From NCBI GenBank assembly GCA_938039195.1, contig CALHVK010000091.1:1-13792 (forward strand): 13,792 nucleotides of DNA. The letters run 5' to 3'. This stretch comes from an uncultured Carnobacteriaceae bacterium. Lineage in GTDB: Bacteria; Bacillota; Bacilli; Lactobacillales; Aerococcaceae. A model generated the notes under the pieces. The model searched no databases. It was not told where the DNA came from and saw only the letters and a list, made by a program, of their open reading frames with translations. Position numbers and translations under genes: made by a program. Numbering within the stretch: the first letter of the stretch is position 1; each line of letters opens with the position of its first letter. Below are positions 1-7,471 of this stretch, one piece after another.

Positions 1-1103
1 TCAAGAAAAACCGTGAAGCGTATATCGACCGTTCACGTAACTCTTATAATGGAACATTTGAACGTAACAACGTAACCGTGATTAAAGGATACGCGCGCGT
101 TGTCGATGCCCACACGATTGAAGTGAATGGGGAAGAGTACCGCGCGAACCATATCGTGATTGCGACAGGGGCTAAACCGGCCATTCCAAACGTGGAAGGA
201 AAAGAACTTGGGGGTACTTCTGACGATGTGTTTGCATGGGATGAATTGCCACAATCCGTAGCCATCTTAGGTGCTGGATATATTGCCGTTGAACTTGCGG
301 GTGTCTTACATGCGTTAGGCGTGAAGACAGACCTTTTCGTTCGCCGCGATCGTCCACTTCGTAACTTCGATCATTCGATTATTGAAGTACTTGTTGCGGA
401 AATGGAAAAATCAGGACCAACATTACACACGAATAAAGTGCCACAAAAATTGGTTCAACTGGAAGATGGAAATGTGGAAATTCAGTTCGAAGATGGAACG
501 ACTTTCGCTTCGGAAAAAGTGATTTGGGCGACAGGACGTACTCCTAATACCCAAGGGCTAAACCTTGAAGCAGCAGGCGTGGAGTTAACAGAACGCGGAT
601 TTATCAAAGTGAATGAATTCCAAGAAACAACAGCTGAAGGTGTATACGCATTAGGAGACGTTTCTGGTGAAAAAGAATTGACGCCAGTAGCGATTAAAGC
701 AGGACGCACACTAGCAGAACGTTTATTTAACGGACAAACAAACGCGAAGATGGACTACACAACGATTCCAACAGTCGTGTTTGCACATCCAGCCATCGGA
801 TCAGTGGGGCTTACAGAAGAGGAAGCCGTGAAAGAATATGGCAAAGAAAACGTGAAGACATACTTATCAACGTTTGCTGGAATGTATTCAGCCGTGACAA
901 GCCATCGCCAACAAGCGCGCTTCAAACTAATTACAGCAGGTGCAGACGAAAAAGTAGTCGGCCTTCACGGGATTGGATACGGCGTTGACGAAATGATTCA
1001 AGGCTTTGCCGTAGCCATTAAAATGGGCGCAACCAAAGCCGACTTCGACGCAACTGTCGCGATTCATCCAACGGGGTCAGAGGAGTTTGTGACAATGAGG
1101 TAA
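1..1103 (+). CDS. gor: Glutathione-disulfide reductase, C-terminal ~366 residues (5' end outside window)
   Basis: This cytosolic flavoenzyme reduces GSSG to GSH with NADPH. The reading frame is open from base 3, so the gene starts upstream. About 366 residues are visible of a family length near 450, and the FAD-binding N-terminus with the redox-active CxxxxC pair is off-window. Visible parts, in fragment numbering, are the NADPH Rossmann motif GAGYIAVELAG from about residue 90; the arginine-rich VRRDRPLR at bases 340-363, typical of NADPH-specific glutathione reductases; the second FAD motif ATGRTPN and YALGDVSG; and the dimerisation domain ending in HPTGSEEFVTMR, where His355 and Glu360 form the catalytic acid/base pair. 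The GTG at 78 is internal and is not the start. Other disulfide reductases are possible in principle, but the arginines and the C-terminus favour Gor. GloA at 7698-8075 also needs glutathione. No simple U-tailed terminator follows; a structured repeat begins 5 bases after the stop. Confidence 0.95.
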   Translation, partial: KKNREAYIDRSRNSYNGTFERNNVTVIKGYARVVDAHTIEVNGEEYRANHIVIATGAKPAIPNVEGKELGGTSDDVFAWDELPQSVAILGAGYIAVELAGVLHALGVKTDLFVRRDRPLRNFDHSIIEVLVAEMEKSGPTLHTNKVPQKLVQLEDGNVEIQFEDGTTFASEKVIWATGRTPNTQGLNLEAAGVELTERGFIKVNEFQETTAEGVYALGDVSGEKELTPVAIKAGRTLAERLFNGQTNAKMDYTTIPTVVFAHPAIGSVGLTEEEAVKEYGKENVKTYLSTFAGMYSAVTSHRQQARFKLITAGADEKVVGLHGIGYGVDEMIQGFAVAIKMGATKADFDATVAIHPTGSEEFVTMR

Positions 1104-1107
1104 AATC

Positions 1108-1230
1108 AGGATACGAGGGCGAACGCTCAGGACTGAATCACTGGACCGGAGTAACGCAAGGGACTTGGAACAAGTCGTGCGGATACTACGGGAAGTGGAC
1201 GTCAGTCCTGTGAGCCCGAGTTCAACTCCA
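1108..1230 (+). repeat. Structured intergenic repeat, copy R1
   Basis: This is a 123-base unit starting AGGATACGAG just after the gor stop and running up to the next copy, which starts with the same ten bases. Over the first 54 bases it matches copy R2 at 40 positions by hand count. It contains a perfect 6-bp hairpin, GACTTG-GAA-CAAGTC, at 1162-1176. Outer arms AGGACTGA (1129-1136) and TCAGTCCT (1202-1209) pair perfectly and enclose that hairpin. It therefore looks like a folded RNA or DNA element in the gor 3' UTR. No open reading frame in it looks real. I do not recognise a named family with certainty. Confidence 0.7.
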
Positions 1231-1327
1231 AGGATACGAGACCGAGCGCTCAGAAATGGAACGTTGGACTGGAACACCGGAAGGAACGTGAAACGTTCTG
1301 CAAAATCCTTCACAGTGCGAAGGATTT
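1231..1327 (+). repeat. Structured intergenic repeat, copy R2
   Basis: This second copy lies directly behind R1 in the same orientation and starts AGGATACGAG. At the place of the R1 hairpin it has GAACGT-GAA-ACGTTC (1284-1298), with the same GAA loop but a different, still perfectly paired stem. The outer arms seen in R1 are not kept. Instead a 9-bp hairpin, AAATCCTTC/GAAGGATTT, sits at 1303-1327 with the 7-base loop ACAGTGC. No U-run follows, so it is not an ordinary intrinsic terminator. The right end of the unit is uncertain. Confidence 0.65.
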
Positions 1328-1337
1328 GGGTGTGGGC

Positions 1338-1396
1338 ATTGCTAATAATGTCGAAAGTTCTCTATATAGAACATTTTGAAATGAATTTCTAGCAAT
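1338..1396. repeat. Nested inverted repeat (59 bases)
   Basis: The arms ATTGCTA (1338-1344) and TAGCAAT (1390-1396) enclose a second dyad, GTTCT-CTATAT-AGAAC, centred near 1363. It lies just right of repeat R2 and left of the tRNA terminator. The rest of 1397-1464 shows no gene and no clear motif. It may be an eroded end of a small insertion element or a transcript-end structure; neither can be decided here. Confidence 0.35.
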
Positions 1397-1464
1397 TTTG
1401 ACTCTTTATTTCAGGCTACGAGCCCATCAATCACATCCCAAACCATTTTGATTTATAACCACAA

Positions 1465-1498
1465 AAATACCCTAGATGGTCATCCATCTAGGGTATTT
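1465..1498 (-). terminator. Intrinsic terminator after tRNA-Leu
   Basis: A 15-bp perfect stem, AAATACCCTAGATGG with its complement, has a 4-base loop and is followed on the minus strand by a run of five T. It ends the sprT-like/tRNA-Leu transcript. The plus-strand side has fewer T but could also stop transcription coming from the left. Confidence 0.88.
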
Positions 1499-1509
1499 CG
1501 TTATCTTTA

Positions 1510-1592
1510 TGCGGCCGGCGGGACTTGAACCCGCACAGGTATACACCCACTGCCCCCTCAAGACAGCGCGTCTGCCATTCCGCCACGACCGC
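1510..1592 (-). tRNA. tRNA-Leu (anticodon GAG)
   Basis: This is an 83-nt tRNA read on the minus strand. The acceptor stem is GCGGTCG/CGGCCGC with discriminator A73. The D-arm has the leucine-type GTGGCGGAATGGCAGACGCG pattern. The anticodon stem CTGTC/GGCAG holds the loop TTGAGGG with GAG at positions 34-36, reading CUC and CUU. A long variable arm marks it as class II, and the T-arm has GGTTCAAGTCC. CCA is not encoded: the base after A73 is T. It lies 36 bases behind the SprT-like gene and is probably transcribed with it. Confidence 0.96.
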
Positions 1593-1628
1593 AGAACTAT
1601 TTTAGTTTATCAAATGTTTGGCGGAATT

Positions 1629-2063
1629 TCAATCTAAAAGGATTAATTTTCCACGACATTTTCCACATACGTAGCGATTCGTGTTCATCTTGCGCATTCT
1701 AGGGTAGTGGTGATGGCACGCTGTACATTCATACAGGAAATTCGGCTCCTTCATGCGTTCGACAAAGCGACTTCCGCCTACTTGATGAAGGAGACGTTTA
1801 AAGTCAGCATCTCTGTGACGATAACCACCACCTGTTTGATGCAAGTGATAGTGGCAGAGTTCATGTTTAATGACGCCAATGAGCGCTTCAAGCCCCAGTT
1901 CTTGTTCGACAAGGGGATTTATCTCGATATTACCCGTCTTTAGAAGATAGCGACCACCACTGGAACGCAGGCGTCTGTTATAAGTAATTTTGTGCGTGAA
2001 TTCGCGGTGAAAAGAGGTGCGCGAAATCTCCATGGTCAATTGTTGTAATTCGTGTTCGTTCAT
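1629..2063 (-). CDS. SprT-like zinc metalloprotein (YdcK type)
   Basis: This 144-residue protein has the SprT-like fold. The metal and catalytic motif is HELCH at residues 67-71, followed by HLH and a further His83 in a glycine-rich stretch, a possible third metal ligand. A C-terminal zinc ribbon uses C113, C116, C133 and C136. The family (SprT-like, YdcK in Bacillus) resembles the protease domain of eukaryotic Spartan, but its bacterial role is not settled, so proteolysis of DNA-linked proteins is only an inference. I chose the ATG at 2063 because GGAGG lies 5 bases before it; the in-frame TTG at 2075 is the T of that same ribosome-binding region and adds four implausible residues. No signal peptide is present, so it is cytosolic. 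tRNA-Leu follows on the same strand, and trkA diverges upstream. Confidence 0.9.
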   Translation of the reverse strand: MNEHELQQLTMEISRTSFHREFTHKITYNRRLRSSGGRYLLKTGNIEINPLVEQELGLEALIGVIKHELCHYHLHQTGGGYRHRDADFKRLLHQVGGSRFVERMKEPNFLYECTACHHHYPRMRKMNTNRYVCGKCRGKLILLD

Positions 2064-2119
2064 AATGTCCTCCAAGAGTAGTGTAACATGCTTTCATCCT
2101 TTAGAAAACAAGATAAACT

Positions 2120-2148
2120 TTGACCTTTTCACCCTAGACGAGTAAAAT
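2120..2148 (+). promoter_or_regulatory. Sigma-A promoter of trkA-trkH
   Basis: The -35 box TTGACC (2120-2125) and -10 box TAAAAT (2143-2148) are separated by exactly 17 bases. The trkA ATG follows 37 bases after the -10 box, with GGAGGA at 2174-2179 as ribosome binding site. It lies between the divergent SprT-like and trkA genes. No c-di-AMP riboswitch fits in the short leader. Confidence 0.8.
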
Positions 2149-2185
2149 AGGAGGGTATAAGATTTTTCAATCTGGAGGAAATAAA

Positions 2186-3538
2186 ATGAAAATTGTTGTT
2201 GTCGGTGGGGGAAAAGTCGGCGAAGTGATTTGCCAGGAGCTCTCAACGGAAGAAAATGACATTGTATTGATTGATAAAAATCAAGATTTAATCGATCGTT
2301 TACTTAATAAATTCGATATTATGGGGATTTGCGGAAATGGTGCCAGCTACGACATTCTTGTGGAAGCAGGAGTGGAAAACTGTGACATCTTTATTTCTGT
2401 AACGGAAATGGATGAAATTAATATTATTGCGTCTATTTTAGCGAAAAAAATTGGTGCAGAATACACTGTTGCGCGTGTGCGTAACCCTGAATATTCGCAA
2501 CAATTGCATCTGATTCGTGAAAGCCTTGGAATCTCATTATTAATCAACCCAGAGCTTTCTGCTGCTAGAGATATTGCACAAAACTTTAAATATCCTTCTG
2601 CACTTAGTGTGGAAACTTTTGCGGGAAACCGTGTAAGCTTAATCGAATTAGAAATTAACGAGGGTTCTCCATTAGCTGGATTAACATTGAAAGAAGTGCG
2701 TAATCGTTTTGAATCCATCTTAATCTGTGTGATTCTTCGTAACGATCAAAGCTTTATTCCAGACGGAGATTCGACTCTGGAAGCCGGTGACCATATTTAT
2801 GTGACGGGTGGTTATTCAGATCTTCGTAATTTCTTAAAATTAACAGGTCAAGATAGTAAGAGTGTATCCTCAACAGTTATCGTCGGTGGGGGACGTATTA
2901 CTTACTATTTATTAAAGATGTTAGAACAAAGCAGAATTGATACGAAAGTGATTGAAGTGGATGAAGCTCGTTGCGAAAAATTAAGCTATGAGTTCCCAGA
3001 AACAACGGTCATTCATGCGGATGGGACAGACCATGATGTTCTAGAAGAGCAAATGATTACAGGGTACGATGTTTTCGTATCGATGACAGGGATTGACGAA
3101 GAAAACTTAATCTTGTCTGCGTATGCGAAACAACAAGGCGTGAAGAAAATCATTACGAAAATGAGCCGTCCAGCGATTCTGAAAGTGTTGAAAGGGTTCG
3201 AAAATCAATCCATCGTGACACCAAAACGAATCGTTGCCAACGAAATCATTCAATTCGTCCGTTCTCGTGCGAATACGCAAGGGTCAAACGTTGAAGCGTT
3301 ATATCGTTTAGCGGATAACCAAGTAGAGGCACTTCAATTCCGAGTACAAAAAAATAGTGCGATTTGTGGAATTCCACTTTCTGAACTTAAAACAAAATCA
3401 AACTTATTGATTGCGTTTATCGTTCGTGGACAAGAGCTGATCTATCCAGCCGGAAGTGACACTATCGAACCATATGATAAAGTTATCGTCATTACAACCG
3501 ATAAAGCCTTTGATGACATTAACGACATTTTGGAATAG
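2186..3538 (+). CDS. trkA: Trk potassium uptake regulator TrkA
   Basis: TrkA is the cytosolic NAD(H)-binding gating subunit that forms a ring under the TrkH channel. The 450 residues match the usual full length of two tandem RCK units. RCK-N1 starts with GGGKVG at residues 7-12 and has Asp30 at the end of strand 2, the ribose-binding position. RCK-C1 covers roughly 130-220. RCK-N2 starts with GGGRIT at 234-239, and RCK-C2 runs from about 370 to the end. The second nucleotide motif is less canonical, as is common in the second half of TrkA. The ATG at 2186 has GGAGGA 6 bases upstream. trkH follows after 10 bases, so the two are translated from one transcript. The tandem duplication separates it clearly from the single-RCK KtrA at 11143. 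Confidence 0.96.
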   Translation: MKIVVVGGGKVGEVICQELSTEENDIVLIDKNQDLIDRLLNKFDIMGICGNGASYDILVEAGVENCDIFISVTEMDEINIIASILAKKIGAEYTVARVRNPEYSQQLHLIRESLGISLLINPELSAARDIAQNFKYPSALSVETFAGNRVSLIELEINEGSPLAGLTLKEVRNRFESILICVILRNDQSFIPDGDSTLEAGDHIYVTGGYSDLRNFLKLTGQDSKSVSSTVIVGGGRITYYLLKMLEQSRIDTKVIEVDEARCEKLSYEFPETTVIHADGTDHDVLEEQMITGYDVFVSMTGIDEENLILSAYAKQQGVKKIITKMSRPAILKVLKGFENQSIVTPKRIVANEIIQFVRSRANTQGSNVEALYRLADNQVEALQFRVQKNSAICGIPLSELKTKSNLLIAFIVRGQELIYPAGSDTIEPYDKVIVITTDKAFDDINDILE

Positions 3539-3548
3539 AGGTGTCGCA

Positions 3549-5012
3549 ATGAATATTAAAACCGTTCGATTTTTAGTAGGTAGAATGCTTCAAGTAGAAG
3601 CTGCTTTACTAGCACTACCATTAATCGTCAGCTTTATTTATCAAGAGTCTGTGTCTCAAAAATTAGCATATGCAGGAACGATTGCAATTCTGCTAGTTGT
3701 AGGATTGCTGCTAAGTTTCAAGAAGCCAGAACCGATGAAAATCATGGCACGCGACGGGATTGTTACCGTAGCGCTGAGCTGGATTTTATTATCGTTCTTT
3801 GGTGGACTTCCATTTGTCTTCACAGGAGAAATCCCGAATATTGTGGATGCCTTCTTTGAAACAGCGAGTGGATTGACAACAACAGGGTCGAGTATTATGC
3901 CAGACCTTTCAGTCCTTGCGCATTCTTCATTATTTTGGAGAAGTTTCACTCACTTAGTCGGTGGGATGGGGGTACTAGTATTCGCGCTTGCGATTTTACC
4001 AAGTCAAGGTTCAGATTCTGTGCAACTAATGCGTGCGGAAGTTCCTGGTCCTGTCTTTGGGAAATTAGTGTCTAAATTGGCACACACTGCGCAAATCTTG
4101 TATTTAATTTATTTAGCGATGACAGCCGTATTAACGATTATACTTGTTGTATTCCAAGTGCCACTATTTGATGCGTTACTATTATCATTCGGTACAGCTG
4201 GTACAGGTGGATTTGGGATTAACAATGCCGGTTTTAGCATTTACGCTAATCCAGCAGCCGTTGAATGGATTATCGGTGTGGGGATGATGTTATTCGGGAT
4301 TAACTTTAACTTGTATTACTTCATTCTTTTAGGTTCTGTCAAAGAAGTGATTAAAGATGAGGAAATGCGTGCCTATGTTGGAATTGTCCTAAGTGCGACT
4401 ATGATTATTTTCACGGTATTAACGGTGACGCAATCAGCCCTTGGAGTTCCAATCCGTAGCGTATTCTTTACGGTATCTTCGATTATCACAACGACAGGAT
4501 ACTCAACCGTGGACTTTGGTTTATGGGGAATGTTGCCACATGTGTTGCTCTTACTCTTAATGTTTATTGGTGGTTGTGCGGGTTCTACCGCTGGGGGGAT
4601 TAAAGTCTCTCGTATCATCGTGTACTTCAAGAGTGCCGTTGCTGAATTGAAACGAATGGGGCAACCGCGTCGAGTGTTTGTTCCAAAGATGAACGGCAAA
4701 CCAATTGATAATAAGATGGAGAAGAGTATTGCCAACTACTTAATCGTGTATGTGTTGGTCTTCCTCGTATTATTACTCAGTGTTTCATTTGAAGCAGGCG
4801 ATTTTACAACAGCCTTCTCAAGTGTAGCTGCAACCTTTAACAACATTGGACCAGGTCTTGGACAAGTTGGACCAACAAGTAACTTCTCAATGTATTCTGA
4901 TTTCAATACATTTGTATTAGCGATTGGGATGATTGCAGGACGTTTGGAAATTTATCCAATCATCTTGTTGTTCTCACCATCAACCTTCAAGGCATTCGTT
5001 AAAAGACGTTAA
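3549..5012 (+). CDS. trkH: Trk potassium uptake channel subunit TrkH
   Basis: TrkH is the membrane pore of the Trk K+ system. The 487 residues form the four-repeat M1-P-M2 fold of the SKT superfamily. Each filter loop is visible: TTTGSS at 110-115, TAGTGGFG at 216-223, TTTGY at 314-318 and NNIGPG at 431-436. The conserved intramembrane segment GGCAGSTAGGIK lies before the fourth repeat. The N-terminus has the extra two-helix domain typical of TrkH and absent in KtrB. The ATG at 3549 is preceded by GAGGTG at 3538-3543 and starts 10 bases after the trkA stop; an upstream in-frame start at 3456 would lie inside trkA and is rejected. It ends in a strong terminator, so the operon has two genes. 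Gating by TrkA and nucleotides is family knowledge. Confidence 0.96.
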   Translation: MNIKTVRFLVGRMLQVEAALLALPLIVSFIYQESVSQKLAYAGTIAILLVVGLLLSFKKPEPMKIMARDGIVTVALSWILLSFFGGLPFVFTGEIPNIVDAFFETASGLTTTGSSIMPDLSVLAHSSLFWRSFTHLVGGMGVLVFALAILPSQGSDSVQLMRAEVPGPVFGKLVSKLAHTAQILYLIYLAMTAVLTIILVVFQVPLFDALLLSFGTAGTGGFGINNAGFSIYANPAAVEWIIGVGMMLFGINFNLYYFILLGSVKEVIKDEEMRAYVGIVLSATMIIFTVLTVTQSALGVPIRSVFFTVSSIITTTGYSTVDFGLWGMLPHVLLLLLMFIGGCAGSTAGGIKVSRIIVYFKSAVAELKRMGQPRRVFVPKMNGKPIDNKMEKSIANYLIVYVLVFLVLLLSVSFEAGDFTTAFSSVAATFNNIGPGLGQVGPTSNFSMYSDFNTFVLAIGMIAGRLEIYPIILLFSPSTFKAFVKRR

Positions 5013-5035
5013 TCAATTCTTAAACAAATAGATAG

Positions 5036-5077
5036 AGAACTTTAAGGAAAGGACATTCTTTTCTTAAAGTTCTTTTT
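5036..5077 (+). terminator. Intrinsic terminator of trkA-trkH
   Basis: The 11-bp stem AGAACTTTAAG (5036-5046) and CTTAAAGTTCT (5063-5073) extends through further A/G to T/C pairs in the loop and is followed by five T. Confidence 0.88.
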
Positions 5078-5078
5078 G

Positions 5079-5122
5079 TATACTGGGGATGTAACGAGTG
5101 AGTTACGATTGAAAATAAAGGA
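5079..5122 (+). promoter_or_regulatory. Possible -10 box, small dyad and ribosome binding site before the DUF1002 gene
   Basis: TATACT at 5079-5084 is a good -10 box but lacks a convincing -35 at 17 bases. Just downstream, GTAAC (5091-5095) and GTTAC (5102-5106) form a short inverted repeat that could be an operator or a leader hairpin. A near-perfect AAAGGAGG ends at 5122, before the ATG at 5132. The promoter assignment is weak; the ribosome binding site is clear. Confidence 0.4.
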
Positions 5123-5131
5123 GGTTCATTC

Positions 5132-6082
5132 ATGAAGAAATGGGTGAAAGGAACCGCAATTGTTCTTGCATTCATGGGCTTATCCATGAAGAGTGCATAT
5201 GCCATTGATACAACGACAGTCAATGAAAAATGGGGAAAACCGACCGTGGTCTATGGTGGTGGACTCAGTGAAGCGCAAATTAAACAAACATCAGAATTAT
5301 TAGGCATTAAGGATCCAAACACAGTCTTAACAGAAACGGCTACGGGACAAGATTTAATCAAATATCTTGGAAGTGGTGACGGGAATACGTCTGTCATGAT
5401 TTCGTCTGTGATGGTTCAAAAGACAGATAAAGGTACAGGTGTGAAGGTGAAAATCAAGACGCCTGAAAACATCACGCTGGTCACTGCCGAGCAATATGCT
5501 AATGCGGCGATTACGGCTGGTGTAACGGATGCGGAAATCGAAGTAGCAGCCGTATCAAAAGTAACCGGTGAATCAGCGTTAACAGGGGTGTATAAAGCCT
5601 TTGAAGCTAACGGGGTGCAACTGGATGCCAAACGTACCGAAGTGGCGCAACAAGAGCTAGAAGTTACAAATAAAATCGCGCAAGAAAATGCCAACGAAAA
5701 AGGTTTCGATTCATCAAAACTCGATAAAGCGATGATTGAAATCAAAAAAGAACTTGCCGAACTCAAACAAAAGCAAGGACAATTAGCGACAAAAGAAGAT
5801 ATCGAACGCATTATTAACGATGCTTTGAAGAACAACTCATTGCAAAATGTGATTTCCCAAGACCAAATCAATGCATTAGTCGCTTTTGCGCAAAACTATC
5901 AAAACACAAGTGCGATTGATTCCAAACAAGTATTAGAGCAATTAAATAGCTTGTCAAAATCAGTCGGCGAAAAGATTAACAGCTTAGTCGAACAAGCCAA
6001 AAACGAAGGATGGCTCGATAAAATCGCCCAATTCTTCCAATCGATTTTTGATGCCATCAAAAATCTCTTCTCACAAAACTAA
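5132..6082 (+). CDS. Secreted DUF1002 protein (YpuA-like)
   Basis: This 316-residue protein has a signal peptide: Lys-rich start, hydrophobic core at about 7-18, and AYA with cleavage expected after Ala24. The mature N-terminal half matches DUF1002 as I know it from Bacillus YpuA, including the VVYGGGLSEAQ and GVTDAEIEVAAVSKVTGESALTG stretches. Residues about 165-235 are rich in Lys, Glu, Gln and Leu and probably form a coiled coil. The last 23 residues (WLDKIAQFFQSIFDAIKN and onward) look like an amphipathic helix that could touch the membrane. No LPXTG, lipobox or catalytic motif is visible. Its function is unknown; an extracytoplasmic envelope role is inferred. It stands alone between two terminators, with a strong ribosome binding site, so it is probably monocistronic and well translated. 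Confidence 0.88.
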   Translation: MKKWVKGTAIVLAFMGLSMKSAYAIDTTTVNEKWGKPTVVYGGGLSEAQIKQTSELLGIKDPNTVLTETATGQDLIKYLGSGDGNTSVMISSVMVQKTDKGTGVKVKIKTPENITLVTAEQYANAAITAGVTDAEIEVAAVSKVTGESALTGVYKAFEANGVQLDAKRTEVAQQELEVTNKIAQENANEKGFDSSKLDKAMIEIKKELAELKQKQGQLATKEDIERIINDALKNNSLQNVISQDQINALVAFAQNYQNTSAIDSKQVLEQLNSLSKSVGEKINSLVEQAKNEGWLDKIAQFFQSIFDAIKNLFSQN

Positions 6083-6094
6083 AGAGTGAATCAC

Positions 6095-6126
6095 AAGCAT
6101 GGAACACAATTGTTTCATGCTTTTTT
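6095..6126 (+). terminator. Intrinsic terminator of the DUF1002 gene
   Basis: The 12-bp stem AAGCATGGAACA / TGTTTCATGCTT, with one G-T pair, has loop CAAT and is followed by six T in total. Confidence 0.92.
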
Positions 6127-6160
6127 AGTACTCAAAATAGCACTCATTTTTAACTGGATA

Positions 6161-6169
6161 TGGTATGAT
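6161..6169 (+). promoter_or_regulatory. Extended -10 promoter of the small membrane protein gene
   Basis: TGGTATGAT combines the TGn extension with the -10 box TATGAT at 6164-6169. No good -35 box is seen 17 bases upstream, which fits an extended -10 promoter. The gene's GGAGG and ATG (6208) follow within 40 bases. Confidence 0.5.
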
Positions 6170-6207
6170 GGGGATAGGAAAATAGAATCAATAGAGGAGG
6201 GGTCAGG

Positions 6208-6519
6208 ATGCCATCCAAGTATAGACAGTTACTGGTGTACGTTGTTGTTGCTTTACTCTATTACTTCATTCCTGTTTTTCTAATTCAAGATACAGGAAGT
6301 GTCATGTTCTTTATAGTGATTGGAATTCCAGTCGTCGTCTTTGTGGTTTCAATGCTATTTTCGGTAAAGTATGGATATTATTGGTATTTCCCGATTATTA
6401 TTGGACTCTTATGGATTCCGAATCTCTTTTTACTAAATGACTCTGCAGCCATTTATATTCTAATGTATGCTGTTGTCAGTCTCGTAGGGCAACTCATTGG
6501 AATGCTGTTCAAAAAATAA
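6208..6519 (+). CDS. Small four-helix membrane protein, unknown function
   Basis: This is a 103-residue, very hydrophobic protein. Four membrane segments can be drawn at roughly residues 8-26, 33-51, 58-75 and 80-98, with charged ends (MPSKYRQ at the start, KK at the end). No catalytic or metal-binding motif is visible, and I do not recognise a family. The ATG at 6208 has GGAGG about 10 bases upstream and an extended -10 promoter, and a terminator follows directly, so it is a real, separately transcribed gene. An ATG further upstream at 6086 is in another frame and overlaps the preceding terminator. Its neighbours give no clear functional hint. Confidence 0.8.
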   Translation: MPSKYRQLLVYVVVALLYYFIPVFLIQDTGSVMFFIVIGIPVVVFVVSMLFSVKYGYYWYFPIIIGLLWIPNLFLLNDSAAIYILMYAVVSLVGQLIGMLFKK

Positions 6520-6527
6520 TAAAAAAT

Positions 6528-6556
6528 AACCCTGGCCATCGCTGGTCAGGGTTTTG
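6528..6556. terminator. Bidirectional terminator between convergent genes
   Basis: The 11-bp stem AACCCTGGCCA / TGGTCAGGGTT has loop TCGC. T-rich tracts flank both sides: a short TTTTG on the plus strand and a long T/A tract on the minus strand. It serves the small membrane protein gene (ends 6519) and the zinc-ribbon gene (ends 6567). Confidence 0.85.
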
Positions 6557-6566
6557 TGTTGTTATT

Positions 6567-7433
6567 TTAGAATAAGATTAAGAGTAAGCTGATCGTGATA
6601 ATCAGTTGTATCACTAATCCAAGTAGGGATAAGTAGATTGGATCGATTGTTGATTCTGTCGCGCTCTTAAACATCGATGACGTAAAGGTTACGATGTAGA
6701 GTAGGAAATGTGCAAAGAATACAATAATGATTCCAACGAATAACCATACAGGGCTAATGAAGGTCATGACGGTTGCAACGGCAAGTAATACAATCGCAAG
6801 AACGTTCATTCCTTCGTATTGTGTCAACCAGTAGTTAAATACGTGTTGACGTTTTTGGAAGACGTGTTTCAATCCGTACGATACGGTTGGAAATCCAAGG
6901 TAGAACACTGCGTAGAAGAGGATGAAACGAATGAACATCCAAATGTAGTTTGGTGTACTTGTTAAACTTGGTAAGATTGAAATGTCTGCAAAGATTTGGT
7001 ATTGACCAATAATCGAATGAATTAAGTGTGTGGACACAAATGCAGACATCACTGTTGCTAAAATAATTAAGGCATATCCATATGAACGGCTATATTGACG
7101 TTTACGGGAATAGTGATTTGTCGGTTGTGCCAAACGTTCTCCAAAGAACGTGAAGAAGCGTTTAAATTTATTCCAAGCTCCTGCATAGGCGAAGCGGTTA
7201 TTCTTCACACGATTTTCTTGTGAGCTACGGTTATCTTCTTCAGGAATACTTGTTTCTACTTTCGTTGTAAACGAAGGAGTAGGTTCATTATTTTCATCTA
7301 AAAGGTCCGTTTGAACACCTTCATTCGGTTCAATTGACACCGGTTGTGATAGTTCATCTTGCACTGTTCCACAGTAAGGGCAGAGTGTTTCTTGTTCGTC
7401 AATCATCTCATGACAGAATGGACATTGTTTCAT
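6567..7433 (-). CDS. Zinc-ribbon membrane protein with five predicted helices
   Basis: This 288-residue protein has three parts. An N-terminal zinc ribbon uses C4, C7, C18 and C21 (CPFCHEM and CPYCG). A low-complexity acidic linker spans about 25-80. The C-terminal half has about five membrane helices near 120-140, 165-185, 208-225, 230-250 and 266-288. A basic, aromatic stretch at about 85-118 precedes the first helix. Similar zinc-ribbon membrane proteins are common in Lactobacillales and have no firm function; the membrane part resembles YIP1-type domains only loosely. The ATG at 7433 is preceded by AGAGGAAG. Upstream on the same strand lies a structured RNA ending in its own terminator, and gloA beyond it. 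An envelope or signalling role is inference. Confidence 0.82.
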   Translation of the reverse strand: MKQCPFCHEMIDEQETLCPYCGTVQDELSQPVSIEPNEGVQTDLLDENNEPTPSFTTKVETSIPEEDNRSSQENRVKNNRFAYAGAWNKFKRFFTFFGERLAQPTNHYSRKRQYSRSYGYALIILATVMSAFVSTHLIHSIIGQYQIFADISILPSLTSTPNYIWMFIRFILFYAVFYLGFPTVSYGLKHVFQKRQHVFNYWLTQYEGMNVLAIVLLAVATVMTFISPVWLFVGIIIVFFAHFLLYIVTFTSSMFKSATESTIDPIYLSLLGLVIQLIITISLLLILF

Positions 7434-7471
7434 GATTCTTCCTCTTTCTATGTCTAAAATTTTTCATTGCT

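Noticed and set aside
1108..1327. CRISPR array
   Set aside because: The two units adjoin without spacers, differ at many positions, and no cas gene is near.
1303..1327. Intrinsic terminator for gor
   Set aside because: The 9-bp hairpin is followed by GGGTGTGGG, not a T-run, so it is not a standard terminator.
1165..1392. Open frame of 75 codons in the gene-free stretch
   Set aside because: It runs through repeat R2 and the nested dyad, has no ribosome binding site, and has a skewed composition. The region is better explained as structured non-coding repeats.
3456..3548. Longer trkH start inside trkA
   Set aside because: The extra 31 residues overlap trkA in another frame and have no ribosome binding site; the ATG at 3549 has GAGGTG and the normal TrkH N-terminus.
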